From Methylobacterium tarhaniae (GTDB lineage: Bacteria > Pseudomonadota > Alphaproteobacteria > Rhizobiales > Beijerinckiaceae), in contig NZ_LABZ01000078.1 of NCBI RefSeq assembly GCF_001043955.1, positions 1 through 64,000 of the forward strand: 64,000 nucleotides of DNA, read 5' to 3'. The notes under the pieces were generated by a model. The model was not told the DNA's origin. It saw nothing but the letters and a program-made list of their open reading frames with translations, and ran no database searches. This document shows, one piece after another, positions 7,951 to 16,289 of the stretch. The translations under genes and the position numbers were made by a program. Each line of letters starts with the position of its first letter. The first letter of the stretch is position 1.

Positions 7951-8739
7951 TCAGTCGTGCCGCTGGGCGGGATCGACCGCCACGATGGCGCCGTTCTCGG
8001 CGTAGACCGCCCCGAGCACGGAGCGGAAGTGATGCCGGACCTTGCCGTAGCACTCGCAGGCGGATTGCTCGGCCTTGGCCCGATCCAGGATCGTGATCTG
8101 GCCGCGGCGCACCGAGATCAGCCCGCGGCGCTGCAGCGCCCCGAGCACGCCGGTGAGGTAGGTGCGGCGCACGCCGAGCATCTCGGCCAGCATCTCCTGG
8201 GTCACCGGCAGGACCGGGGAGCCGAGCCGGTCCTGGAAGGTCAGGAGCCAGCGCAGGCAGCGCTCCTCGATCGGGTGGACGGCGTTGCAGGCCACCGATT
8301 GCAGCACCTGGGCGAGCAGGCAATCGGCGTAGCGCACGAACAGGTCGCGCAGGGTAGGGGAGGACGCCCGTGCCCGGGTCAGCCGCTCGGCATCGAGGCG
8401 CAGCACCTCACCGGAGACCTGCACCACCGCCTCGCTGAAGGCCGGCAGGTAGCCGTTGCTGACGACCCCGCCGACCGCGCCCTCGTGACCCACCGTCGCG
8501 GTCTCGACCATCCGCCCGTCGCGCATCCGCGACACCAGGGTCACGGTGGTCTGGTTCAGCGGGAAGGTGACGTGCGACACGTCTTCGCCGGCGCGAAACA
8601 GCACTGTGCCTCGGGCGCGCTGCCCGTGCTCGAGATACGGCGCCAGCAGGGCGCGGTCGTTCGTGTCGAGGGCCTCGAGCAGGAGATTGCCCTCGAAAAG
8701 GCCCGCCTCGGGGGACCGCGGCTCGTCCGGCGCATTCAA
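7951..8739 (-). CDS. Crp/Fnr-family transcriptional regulator
   Basis: 262 residues: cyclic-nucleotide-binding-like beta barrel (about 20-140) and winged HTH (about 165-235, VTQEMLAEMLGVRRTYLTGVLGALQRRGLI). The barrel lacks a clear cAMP-binding signature (no GExxxxxRSA run) and there is no N-terminal Cys cluster, so neither cAMP nor an Fe-S cluster is indicated. The recognition helix (RRTYLTGVL) lacks the E-SR triad of FNR/FixK, so its operator should differ from the TTGA-type boxes of this window. It carries a C-terminal tail of about 30 residues. Stands alone on the minus strand, convergent with gdx. Confidence 0.9.
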   Translation of the reverse strand: MNAPDEPRSPEAGLFEGNLLLEALDTNDRALLAPYLEHGQRARGTVLFRAGEDVSHVTFPLNQTTVTLVSRMRDGRMVETATVGHEGAVGGVVSNGYLPAFSEAVVQVSGEVLRLDAERLTRARASSPTLRDLFVRYADCLLAQVLQSVACNAVHPIEERCLRWLLTFQDRLGSPVLPVTQEMLAEMLGVRRTYLTGVLGALQRRGLISVRRGQITILDRAKAEQSACECYGKVRHHFRSVLGAVYAENGAIVAVDPAQRHD

Positions 8740-9820
8740 CGTCGTCGTCTCCGGGAAATCAGGGGCTCGCCGTTCAGTCCGTGCGGAGGGAGGTGATGCC
8801 CTAAGGTGTCAAAAGCTACACAATGCCCACGCATCGTGCATCCTCACGACCAAGGCGTGCCCGGGCTTGGTCTAGCGACGCGAGGGTCTCGTGTCTGTCT
8901 TGTTTTTGACATTATGGGTATGATTTTCGGCCTATTCCAGTCGGCCGAATGCATGAGGTCACAATGTTTTACATACTGCCACATACTATGTGGGAGTCGC
9001 CCGGCAGACCACGTCGAGGACATCATGGGCCAAATTTTGGTGTGGCTGTCAAGTTATCATGACTATTTTGCCGATTAGAAAATTTTGCCTCGCTGACAAT
9101 TTCAGGACAAATCCCGAGTTCATCAAAATAACCTCTAGTCGATTAAATCGCGTGTTTTTTGAAAAATTCATAAAATATCACAAATGTAAGTAAATTAATC
9201 ATAATATAATTTATGCTGTTATTTAAGACCAATTTTATGAAAGACAATAAGCTTTCTATTTGATCCACATTGCGTGGAAAAAAACCATGTCTCTCAGTCA
9301 GGCATATTTACATGCCATTCTTACTCTAGGTCAGAATCCTTTCCATTGAGGGTCGCCATAGGGTCGATACGTGCCTCTACAGGCTCGGAAGCCGAAACAG
9401 ACGCAGGGCCTCATTGTTCCGGCTGTATCGGACGAATGATGCGCTTTCCCTCGGACCACTTGCCGGACGCCACCAGGAATTTTCGATGTCCTGACATGTG
9501 TGCGCCGGATCGCCGAACGACGCGGACATCTGTACTTGCCGGGCTTCCTGCGGAAGGCGACGCCCGCATGGGCGAACCTGCGATGCGACCGCGATGGTCG
9601 ATCCGGCCCTCTTCACGCCGAGGCCGTGTCGCACCAGCGCGCTGCATGCCGAAGGGGCCGAGAATCCCGAGCATCGTGCCGATCTCGGGCAAGCCCGAGA
9701 TCGATATAGCCTTCGACCGATCGTCGCGAGGCCGGAGGTCCGGGATCGCGACCCCGTGCCGGATCTGCTCCGGCGACGAGCCGAGGGTGGGGTCGAAGGC
9801 CGGTTCGCTTGGTGGAGGTG
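8740..9820. other. Gene-free region with an AT-rich core
   Basis: No convincing gene. From about 8870 to 9310 the DNA is strikingly AT-rich compared with both flanks, with poly-A/T runs around 9070-9260 and stops in all frames. The rest (9310-9820) is GC-rich but carries no codon bias on either strand; the reading frames there are short and unlike protein. It holds one perfect hairpin at 9681-9702. The core may be the relic of an inserted element or a regulatory/curved region. Confidence 0.6.
9681..9702. repeat. Palindromic element GATCTCGGGC, copy 1
   Basis: Perfect 10-bp inverted repeat, GATCTCGGGC - AA - GCCCGAGATC. The same arms occur at 52270-52291 with TT between them, that is, in the opposite orientation. 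It lies about 120 bp beyond the stop of the NepR-EcfG gene. Dispersed intergenic hairpin, REP-like. Confidence 0.75.
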
Positions 9821-10585
9821 TCAGCCGTCGAGCGCCACCGCTCCGGCATGTCCCATCACCGAGCGGGTCAGCCGGTCGGCTCCGAGCTCCCCGCCGGTAT
9901 AGCCGAGGAGTTCCGCCAGCTTGTCGCGGGCGCGGCAGACCCGGCTCTTCACCGTGCCGACCTTGCACTGCATGAGAGCGGCGGCGTCCTCGTAGGACAG
10001 GTCGCCGACTGCGACCAGCATCAAGGCCTCGCGCTGCTCGGCCACCAGCTTGTTGAGCGCGGCCTGGAGATCCTGCACGTCGAGGCGGTCGCCCTGGTTC
10101 GGGGCGGAGGTCAGGCGCGCCGAGTACACGCCTTCGCAATCCTCCACCTCGCGGGCGCGCTTGCGGTGCTCCGAGTAGAAGGCGTTGCGCATGATCGTGA
10201 ACAGCCAGGCGCTGAGATTGGTGCCCGACTCGAACCGGTCGCGGCTCTGCCAGGCCTTCAGCATCGTGTCCTGCACCAGGTCGTCGGCGCGGGCCGGGTT
10301 GGCGGTCAGGGTCAGGGCGAAGCGGCGCAAGGCCGGCGCCGCCGCGAGCAGGTCCTCCCGGAACCGGTCCTTCTTCGGCGCGCCGAGGGCGGCGAGGGCC
10401 AGGTCCAGGCGCGACAGCAGATCAGCGAAGGCGGCGGGTGCCGCCTCCTCCGCAACCGTCGCGTAATGGGCGCGCAGCCGCTCGCCGAGATGCTCCTGCA
10501 CCGAGAGGGGCAGGGCGGGAACGGCCGGCTTGGAAGCCGTCTCGGCGGCGGTCTCGGGCGGACCGGGGGGCGTGCTCTGGGTCAT
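9821..10585 (-). CDS. NepR-EcfG fusion: general stress sigma factor with N-terminal anti-sigma domain
   Basis: 254 residues in one uninterrupted frame. Residues about 28-62 (LPLSVQEHLGERLRAHYATV...FADLLSRLD) match the two-helix core of NepR, the anti-sigma factor that holds EcfG. Residues about 75-145 are sigma region 2 (ARADDLVQDTMLKAW, NLSAWLFTIMRNAFYSEHRKR) and 172-226 region 4 (LSYEDAAALMQCKVGTVKSRVCRARDKL), both of EcfG type. In the known partner switch NepR and EcfG are separate and phosphorylated PhyR pulls NepR away. Here both are in one chain, with no start codon between them that would allow separate translation. The ATG at 10585 lacks a strong ribosome site. CsbD-type stress genes follow upstream. 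Confidence 0.85.
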   Translation of the reverse strand: MTQSTPPGPPETAAETASKPAVPALPLSVQEHLGERLRAHYATVAEEAAPAAFADLLSRLDLALAALGAPKKDRFREDLLAAAPALRRFALTLTANPARADDLVQDTMLKAWQSRDRFESGTNLSAWLFTIMRNAFYSEHRKRAREVEDCEGVYSARLTSAPNQGDRLDVQDLQAALNKLVAEQREALMLVAVGDLSYEDAAALMQCKVGTVKSRVCRARDKLAELLGYTGGELGADRLTRSVMGHAGAVALDG

Positions 10586-10723
10586 GCGGTCGTTCGGCTG
10601 GCGCGAGGATTGCCGCCAAGCTAGACCATAAGCCACCCGGAGGCGAGACCGAAGCCGGTTCCCACTGGATGCGCCGCAGCGGGAAGGCCGCCGCATCGCG
10701 GCGGCGGCACGTCCGATCCTGCG

Positions 10724-11095
10724 TCAGCGGCGGCCCTTCAGCAGCCATCCGGCCGCGAAGGCGAGCCCGGCGACGGCGAGCAGCGTCTCGGTCGGGTGCG
10801 TCTCGGCCCGGCGCAGGGCGGCGCGGCCACGATGGCGCGCCTCGCCATAGACCTCGCGGCTCCGCGCGTAGGCGTGGCGGCCGCGCTTCTCGATCTCGCC
10901 GGCCAGGACCGCCCCGTCATGCGATAGCTCCTCGGCGGCGCGCCGGCCGCGTCCATAGGCATATTGGGCGCCGCCGACGACCTGATTCAAGGCGCCCTCC
11001 GCCTGGGGCCGGGCACGGCCGGCGATGGCGCCGAACGCGGTCTGGCCGCGGCCCTTCAGGTTGCGCAGTCCGCCCTCGATCTGGTCCCTGTTCAT
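10724..11095 (-). CDS. CsbD-like stress protein with C-terminal membrane helix
   Basis: 123 residues from the ATG at 11095, which has GGAGA a few bases upstream; an earlier ATG at 11107 would add four residues. Residues 1-45 (MNRDQIEGGLRNLKGRGQTAFG...) are CsbD-like, the middle is Arg/Ala-rich and helical, and the end (TETLLAVAGLAFAAGWLLKGRR) is one membrane helix with a basic tail, resembling the DUF883/ElaB tail-anchor arrangement. CsbD proteins are made in large amounts in the general stress response; the biochemical role is unknown. It lies just upstream of the sigma fusion gene on the same strand, 138 bp apart, and downstream of a second csbD gene. Confidence 0.8.
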   Translation of the reverse strand: MNRDQIEGGLRNLKGRGQTAFGAIAGRARPQAEGALNQVVGGAQYAYGRGRRAAEELSHDGAVLAGEIEKRGRHAYARSREVYGEARHRGRAALRRAETHPTETLLAVAGLAFAAGWLLKGRR

Positions 11096-11142
11096 CGCGA
11101 TCTCCATCGGTTCACGCGACGGCGCGCTCGCACGGCTCACGT

Positions 11143-11158
11143 TTCGTCGCGCGACGAA
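11143..11158. promoter_or_regulatory. 16-bp perfect palindrome upstream of the CsbD-membrane gene
   Basis: TTCGTCGCGCGACGAA, perfect without a spacer, about 48-63 bp upstream of the start at 11095. Its position fits an operator over the promoter of that gene. The binder is unknown. Confidence 0.4.
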
Positions 11159-11174
11159 CACTGTTCGCGTCAAG

Positions 11175-11250
11175 AAAAAGCCGGCCGCCCGCATGCGTGC
11201 GAGGGGCCGGCCCGATCACCGGTAAGGTCGGGCCGGCGCGATGCCGGCCC
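11175..11250 (-). terminator. Tandem hairpins with U-tract after the small csbD gene
   Basis: On the minus strand, 10 nt after the csbD stop, comes GGGCCGGC-loop-GCCGGCCC (11230-11250), then GCCGGCC...GGCCGGC (11180-11211) followed by TTTTTC (11179-11174). The second is a classic rho-independent terminator. It separates the 67-residue csbD gene from the CsbD-membrane gene downstream, so the latter needs its own promoter. Confidence 0.8.
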
Positions 11251-11259
11251 GCGCCGCGA

Positions 11260-11463
11260 TCAGAGCTTGCTCTTCACCGTGTCCGCGGCATTCTTGATGC
11301 CGTCCTTGACGTCGCCGGTGGTCTTCTGGGCCTCGCCCTTCAGCTCCTGGGCCTTGCCCTCGGCCTGCAGCTTCTCGTTGCCGGTGGCGCTGCCGATGCC
11401 CTGCTTGATGTTGCCGACCGCCTCGTTGGCGAGGCCCTTGATCTTGTCGGTGGTGCTGCTCAT
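11260..11463 (-). CDS. CsbD family stress protein
   Basis: 67 residues, the whole length of a CsbD domain: MSSTTDKIKGLANEAVGNIKQGIG...DGIKNAADTVKSKL, with the typical helical repeat of Lys, Gly and Ala. A GGAG ribosome site precedes the ATG. CsbD-type proteins are small, soluble, strongly induced by the general stress sigma factor in many bacteria; no enzymatic activity is known. A near-consensus EcfG-type promoter lies about 50 bp upstream, which connects the gene with the NepR-EcfG fusion 0.7 kb away. A strong terminator follows. Confidence 0.92.
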   Translation of the reverse strand: MSSTTDKIKGLANEAVGNIKQGIGSATGNEKLQAEGKAQELKGEAQKTTGDVKDGIKNAADTVKSKL

Positions 11464-11510
11464 GGGAAGCTCCTCGTCTCTTGCAGTTCAACGACTGCTC
11501 AGGCCAGACG

Positions 11511-11535
11511 AACCGCCGAGACGGCGCATTGTTCC
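11511..11535 (-). promoter_or_regulatory. Probable EcfG-type promoter of csbD
   Basis: On the minus strand GGAAC (11535-11531), 16 nt, then GGTT (11514-11511). The known alphaproteobacterial EcfG consensus is GGAAC-N16-17-CGTT, so three of four -10 bases match. The start codon is 47 bp downstream. It fits a stress-induced csbD gene. Confidence 0.55.
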
Positions 11536-11643
11536 GCTGCGACAGAGGCCGAATCCGTGTTCGGGCCGGGCCGTGCGGGCTGGACCGGGGCTGCGGAACC
11601 CGCTAGGTCGCGCGCCCCCCTTCAGCTCCGGCAGAGATTCGGC

Positions 11644-12891
11644 ATGGCGGCCTGTGGCCTCGATTTCGGCACTTCGAACACCACCCTCGGCCTGATCGGG
11701 GCCGGCGGGCTCGCGCTGGCGCGGCTGGAGGGCGACGCGGTCACGATCCCGAGCGCGATCTTCTTCCCGCCGGTCGGCGACGAGGCGATCGGCCGGGCCG
11801 CCATGAATGCCTACGTGGAGGGCCAGCCCGGGCGGCTGATGCGCAGCCTGAAATCCGTGCTCGGCTCCTCGCTCCTCGACGAGACCACCCCGGTCGGGCG
11901 CCGGCGGCTGTCGTTCCGGGCGGTGATCGCCCGCTACCTCGCCGCCGTGAAGGCGCGGGCGGAGGACCAGGCCGGCGAGGCGCTGACCCGCGTGGTCCAC
12001 GGCCGCCCGGTCCACTTCGTCGACGGCGATCCCGACGGCGACCGCCGGGCCGAGGACGCGCTCGCCGGCATCGCCCGGGAGGTCGGCTTCACCGAGGTGT
12101 CGTTCCAGTACGAGCCGATCGCCGCGGCGCTCGACTACGAGCGCGGGCTCGACCGCGAGGAGGTGGCGCTGATCGCCGATATCGGCGGCGGCACCTCGGA
12201 CTTCTCCGTGGTGCGCCTGAGCCCGGAGCGGCACCGGGCGGTGGAGCGGGCCGGCGACATCCTGGCCAATGACGGCGTGCGGATCGGCGGCACCGATTTC
12301 GACCGCACGCTGAGCGTCGGCGAGGTGATGCCGCTCCTGGGGCTCGGCAGCCCGATGCGGCGGCCCGGCCTCGACGTGCCCTCGGCCTATTATCACGACC
12401 TCGCCACCTGGTCGCAGATCAACCGGCTCTACGACGGCAAGACCCTGCGCGAGCTGCGCGGCTTGCGCCGCGAGGTGGCCCGCCCCGAGCTGATCGACCG
12501 CCTCGCCGCGGTGATCGAGGCCGAGCGCGGGCATACGCTCGCGATGGAGGTCGAGGAGGCGAAGATCGCCCTGTCGGAGGTCGAGCGGGTCGGCCTGCCC
12601 CTCGGCTGGGTCGAGCCGGGCCTCGAGGCCGAGATCGACCGCCCCGACCTCGCCCGCCATTCCGCCGACCTCGCCCGGCGCATCGGCGCCTGCATCGCCC
12701 GTTGCCTGCGCGATGCCGCCGTGGCCCCGGGGGCGATCGACGCCCTGTTCCTCACCGGCGGCTCGACCCGCCTCGCCCCGGTCCGCGCCGCCATCCTGGC
12801 GGCCGCTCCCGAGGCCCGGGTGGTGGAAGGCGACACGTTCGGCTCGGTCGGCCTCGGGCTGACGGTCGAGGCGGCGCGGCGCTACGGCTGA
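11644..12891 (+). CDS. Hsp70-like protein, YegD type
   Basis: 415 residues, shorter than DnaK (about 640). The actin-fold ATPase motifs are present: phosphate-1 GLDFGTSNTTLGL at the N-terminus, phosphate-2 ADIGGGTSDFSVV in the middle, and the adenosine motif LFLTGGSTRLAPVR near the C-terminus. There is no substrate-binding beta domain or lid, as in E. coli YegD. Such proteins are presumed chaperone-like ATPases with unknown clients. The start codon is the ATG at 11644, divergent from csbD; the 180-bp gap holds the csbD promoter. A composite palindromic repeat follows the stop. Confidence 0.9.
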   Translation: MAACGLDFGTSNTTLGLIGAGGLALARLEGDAVTIPSAIFFPPVGDEAIGRAAMNAYVEGQPGRLMRSLKSVLGSSLLDETTPVGRRRLSFRAVIARYLAAVKARAEDQAGEALTRVVHGRPVHFVDGDPDGDRRAEDALAGIAREVGFTEVSFQYEPIAAALDYERGLDREEVALIADIGGGTSDFSVVRLSPERHRAVERAGDILANDGVRIGGTDFDRTLSVGEVMPLLGLGSPMRRPGLDVPSAYYHDLATWSQINRLYDGKTLRELRGLRREVARPELIDRLAAVIEAERGHTLAMEVEEAKIALSEVERVGLPLGWVEPGLEAEIDRPDLARHSADLARRIGACIARCLRDAAVAPGAIDALFLTGGSTRLAPVRAAILAAAPEARVVEGDTFGSVGLGLTVEAARRYG

Positions 12892-12901
12892 GGCGCGATA
12901 T

Positions 12902-13012
12902 CCCAGCGCCTTCGAACGGACCCGTTCGAAGGCGCTGGGCAAGCCCGAACGGGTCTGCGCCGCAGGCGCTGATGCGCCGAACGCCGATGCATCGACGTGT
13001 CGATGCATCGGC
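12902..13012. repeat. Composite palindromic repeat, copy 1 (convergent gap)
   Basis: Two perfect long hairpins: CCCAGCGCCTTCGAACGG (12902-12919) with its complement at 12922-12939, and GCCGATGCATCGAC (12983-12996) with its complement at 12999-13012. The same arrangement, diverged, is at 61750-61855. Both copies fill the gap between convergent genes, so they may stop transcription from both sides. Confidence 0.85.
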
Positions 13013-13021
13013 GCGCCGGTA

Positions 13022-14011
13022 TTACTGCGTCGCCGCCGCGGCGCCGGCCCGTGCGGCGTCGTTGAACGAGGCGTCGAACACCCCCGGCGCCGCGAGCGGA
13101 CGCGGGATCAGCCCGGCGCGGTGATAGAGGTCGGCGACGCGCTGCTCGTCGGCGATCACGCCCGCATCGATCGGCACCGGGCGGATGTCGGCCCGGCGAA
13201 ACCAGGCGAGCGGCACCGCCTCCGGCAGGCCGATCAGGGAAGACCAGCGGCGGGCGAAGGCTTCTGGATTCGCCGTGCCCCAGACCCGGGCCTGGGCCAG
13301 CCGCCGCACGAAGTCCTCGAGCGCCGCGCGCTTCTCCGCGATGGCGTCGTCGCGGGCGACCTGGAAGGTCAGGCCCGGCGTGAGGCCGCGCCCGTCGGCG
13401 ACGATGCGGGCCCGGCCCGAGGTCTCGAGCTGCGAGGTATAGGGCTCCCAGGTCGCCCAGGCCTCGACCGCGCCGGAGGTCAGCGCCATCTGGGCGTCGG
13501 CCGGCGGCAGGAACGACAGGGCGAGGTCGCCCTTGCTCCAGCCGGCGCGCTCTCCTTGTGCGAGCACGAGCTGATGGCCGATCGAGCCGCGCCCGGTGGC
13601 GATGCGCTTGCCCTTCAGGTCGGCGAAGCTTCGCACCTCCGAATCCGGCCGCACCAGCACGGCGAGGCCGGCCTGGCTCTGGCGGATGGCGAAGATCGCC
13701 TTGATCGGCGCTCCGGCGGCGGCCGCGAAGGTGAAGGGCGCGTCCCCGGCGATGCCGGTATCGATCGCCCCGGCATTGAGCGCCTCGAGGAGCGGCGCGG
13801 CGGCGGCGAATTCCCGCCAGTCGATCCGGTAGGGCAGGCCGTCGAGCACGCCGGCCGCCTCCATCAGGGCGCGCGAGCCGCCCTTCTGGTCGCCGACCCG
13901 CAGGACGGTCTCGGCCGAGGCGGGCAGAGTGACGGAAAAGCCGGCGAACAGCAGGGCGAGGAGGCCGAGGATCTTGCGAGCGAGGATCTTGCGGGCGAGG
14001 ATCTTGCGCAT
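13022..14011 (-). CDS. Sulfonate-type ABC transporter substrate-binding protein
   Basis: 329 residues from the ATG at 14011 (TGAGG upstream); a GTG at 14023 that overlaps the upstream stop is an alternative. Signal peptide: Lys/Arg-rich start, hydrophobic LGLLALLFAGFSVTLPASA, cleavage near ASA-E. The mature protein has the SsuA/NrtA-type fold motifs (VLRVGDQKGG, GAIDTGIAGDAPFTFA, LKGKRIATGRGSIGHQLV, VEAWATWEPYTSQLE). It should bind an aliphatic sulfonate in the periplasm. It is the last gene of the acyl-CoA-dehydrogenase-like - monooxygenase - binding protein operon. The permease and ATPase genes that normally follow are missing. Three 15-bp repeats encode the N-terminal KILAR copies. Confidence 0.88.
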   Translation of the reverse strand: MRKILARKILARKILGLLALLFAGFSVTLPASAETVLRVGDQKGGSRALMEAAGVLDGLPYRIDWREFAAAAPLLEALNAGAIDTGIAGDAPFTFAAAAGAPIKAIFAIRQSQAGLAVLVRPDSEVRSFADLKGKRIATGRGSIGHQLVLAQGERAGWSKGDLALSFLPPADAQMALTSGAVEAWATWEPYTSQLETSGRARIVADGRGLTPGLTFQVARDDAIAEKRAALEDFVRRLAQARVWGTANPEAFARRWSSLIGLPEAVPLAWFRRADIRPVPIDAGVIADEQRVADLYHRAGLIPRPLAAPGVFDASFNDAARAGAAAATQ

Positions 14012-14019
14012 GCCGGGCC

Positions 14020-15114
14020 TCACGCGGCAGCCGGGCGGCGGGTCGGCGCGCCGGCCAGATGCCGGAAGGCCGGGATCAGCTCGCGCCCGTACTGCACCGC
14101 ATCTTCCAGCGGGTCGAAGCCGCGGATCAGGAAGGTCGTCACCCCTAAGCCATGGTAATCGTGCAGCGCCTCCGCCACTTGCTCCGGCGTGCCGACGAGG
14201 GCGGTGGAATTGCCCTGCGCCCCGGTCTCGGCGGCGATCGCCGTGTAGAGCCGCCGGTCGAGCCGGTCTCCTTGCGCCGCGGCCGCGAGCAGGCGGCGCG
14301 AGCCCTCGTTCTGCGGCACCCCCGCGGGGCCGAGGCCGCGGGCCGCGCGCAAGGCCCGGGTGCGCCGAAGGATCTCTTCCGCCCGGGCCCAGGCCGCCGC
14401 CTCGGTCGCCGCCAGGATCGGCCGGAACGACAGGCTGAAGCGGATGTGGTCCTCGCGCCCGTGGGCGCGGGCGGCGGCACGCACCCGGGCGATCGTCTCG
14501 CGCACCTGCGCCTGGGTCTCGCCCCAGAGCGCGTAGGTATCGGCGTGCTGGCCGGCAACCGCGATGGCCGCGTCCGAGGAGCCGCCGAAATAGATCGGCA
14601 GGTGCGGCTGCTGCACCGGCCTCACCGCCGAGAAGCCCTTGGCGACGCGGTAATATCGCCCGTCGTAGTCGAACGGCTCCGGGCTGGTCCAGGACGCCCT
14701 GACGATGTCGAGATATTCGCGGGTGCGGGCGTAGCGCTCGTCCTTGGTCAGCGAATCGCCGTCCTGCGCCAGTTCCGCATCGTTGCCGCCGGTGATGATG
14801 TGGACGGCGGCGCGCCCGTCGGTGAGCTGGTCGAGGGTGGCGAGCTGGCGCGCCGCCACGGTCGGCGCCTGGAAGCCCGGCCGGTGCGCGATCATCAGGC
14901 CGATCCGCTCGGTCACCGAGGCGACGTATTGGGCAAGCGCGAAGCTGTCGGGGGCCGTCGAGTGGAAGGCGATCAGCACCCGGTCGAAGCCGCCATGCTC
15001 GTGCGCCTGCGCCGCCGCCCGGAGATAGGCCCGGTCGACGACCGGCCCGGCGGGGGCATGGATCTCCGACCCGTACTGGGCACCGACGAAGCCGATGAAG
15101 TTCACGTCCGGCAT
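14020..15114 (-). CDS. FMN-dependent alkanesulfonate monooxygenase-like (LLM family)
   Basis: 364 residues, the usual SsuD length. Luciferase-like TIM barrel; recognisable stretches are ERIGLMIAHRPGFQAPTVAARQLATLDQLTDGRAAVHIITGG and LPIYFGGSSDAAIAVAG. With FMNH2 from a flavin reductase it should cleave the C-S bond of an alkanesulfonate, releasing sulfite. A strong GAGGAGG ribosome site precedes the ATG. It lies 14 bp after the acyl-CoA-dehydrogenase-like gene and its stop overlaps the possible GTG start of the binding-protein gene. The flavin reductase gene is not in this neighbourhood. SsuD and dimethylsulfone-type SfnG enzymes are both possible. Confidence 0.88.
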   Translation of the reverse strand: MPDVNFIGFVGAQYGSEIHAPAGPVVDRAYLRAAAQAHEHGGFDRVLIAFHSTAPDSFALAQYVASVTERIGLMIAHRPGFQAPTVAARQLATLDQLTDGRAAVHIITGGNDAELAQDGDSLTKDERYARTREYLDIVRASWTSPEPFDYDGRYYRVAKGFSAVRPVQQPHLPIYFGGSSDAAIAVAGQHADTYALWGETQAQVRETIARVRAAARAHGREDHIRFSLSFRPILAATEAAAWARAEEILRRTRALRAARGLGPAGVPQNEGSRRLLAAAAQGDRLDRRLYTAIAAETGAQGNSTALVGTPEQVAEALHDYHGLGVTTFLIRGFDPLEDAVQYGRELIPAFRHLAGAPTRRPAAA

Positions 15115-15128
15115 GGACTCGCCTCCTC

Positions 15129-16289
15129 TCAACCCAGAGCCGCGCGCCCGGCCGCCAGCCGGACCGCGTCGCCCTGGGGGGTATGGATGCGCGCGCAGAG
15201 CACGTCGCGCAGGTGACGTTCGAGCGGGTTTTTTCGCGACAAACCGGGATTGCCGACGAGGGCGACCGCGCCCTGCACCACCGTGATCGCGTTCTCGGTG
15301 ACGGTGAGCTTGATCAGCCCGCTCTCGGTGGCGGAGGGCGGCGACCCCGCATCGGTCTCGGCGGCGGCGCTGCGCAGGAGCCGCCGGTTGACGGACAACA
15401 GGCGCTCGTTCTCGCCGAAAGCCTCCTGGATCCTGGCCAAGCTCGCCAGCGGCGCGCCGAGATTGGCCGGCGCCCGCTCGGCGAGATGGGCGCGCAGCCA
15501 CCCTTGCGCCGCCCGGGCGACGCCGTCGTAGAGGCTGGCGAGCAACGTGGTGTTCCAGGCGAGCGTCAGGGCGTCGGGTCCGGCGCCGGCGGCCGGCGGG
15601 CGCCAGTCGACGGCGTGGTCCTCCGGCACCAGCACGCGATCGAGCACGACATCGTGGCTGCCGCTCGCCCGCAGGCCGAGATGGTCCCAGGTCTCCTCGA
15701 TCCCCACGCCCGGCGCCGCCATCGGCACCACCACGAACCCGACCCGCGGCTCCGTCTCGTCGGTGCGGGCCCAGACCAGCCCGAAGGCGAGCATCGGCGC
15801 TCCCGTCGAGTAGATCTTGCGTCCCGTGACCCGCCAGCCCTCCGGCACCCGCCGCGCCACCGTCTCCGGCAGGCCGCCGCGGGCCGGCGAGCCGAGGGCA
15901 GGCTCGACCCGCAGGGCGTTGACGAAGGCGCCCTCGCGCAGGGCCGCCTGCTGCAGCCGCACCACGACCGCCTCCGGCCAGCCCGACCGGGCGATGGTCG
16001 CGTGGTGGACGTATTGCATCGCCAGGATCAGGCTCGCCGCCGGGTCGGCCTCGGCGAGCGTCCCGATGACGGCACTGGCGGTCGCGAGCCCGGCGCCGCC
16101 CCCGCCCCGGTCCTCCGGCACCGTCAGGGCGGCGAGGCCCGCCTCCCGGATCGCCGCGAGGCTTTTCCCCGCGAACCGCCCGTCACGGTCGTCGGCGGCG
16201 GCGAGCGGCGCGAGGTCGGGGACGAGAGCCCGGGCGGTTGCGACGGGATCCCGATTCGCGGGCCTGAGCCGGTGCACCGGGGCCGTCAT
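15129..16289 (-). CDS. Acyl-CoA dehydrogenase-like flavoprotein (SfnB/sulfur acquisition type)
   Basis: 386 residues with the acyl-CoA dehydrogenase fold: helical N-terminus, middle beta domain (VARRVPEGWRVTGRKIYSTGAPMLAFGLVWA, where the flavin sits) and helical C-terminus. Relatives near sulfonate genes (SfnB, DszC-like) are flavin-dependent oxygenases or dehydrogenases acting on organosulfur compounds rather than on CoA esters. First gene of the operon, followed after 14 bp by the LLM monooxygenase. The operon as a whole would serve sulfur starvation. The catalytic Glu of true acyl-CoA dehydrogenases is not obvious at the expected C-terminal position. Confidence 0.82.
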   Translation of the reverse strand: MTAPVHRLRPANRDPVATARALVPDLAPLAAADDRDGRFAGKSLAAIREAGLAALTVPEDRGGGGAGLATASAVIGTLAEADPAASLILAMQYVHHATIARSGWPEAVVVRLQQAALREGAFVNALRVEPALGSPARGGLPETVARRVPEGWRVTGRKIYSTGAPMLAFGLVWARTDETEPRVGFVVVPMAAPGVGIEETWDHLGLRASGSHDVVLDRVLVPEDHAVDWRPPAAGAGPDALTLAWNTTLLASLYDGVARAAQGWLRAHLAERAPANLGAPLASLARIQEAFGENERLLSVNRRLLRSAAAETDAGSPPSATESGLIKLTVTENAITVVQGAVALVGNPGLSRKNPLERHLRDVLCARIHTPQGDAVRLAAGRAALG

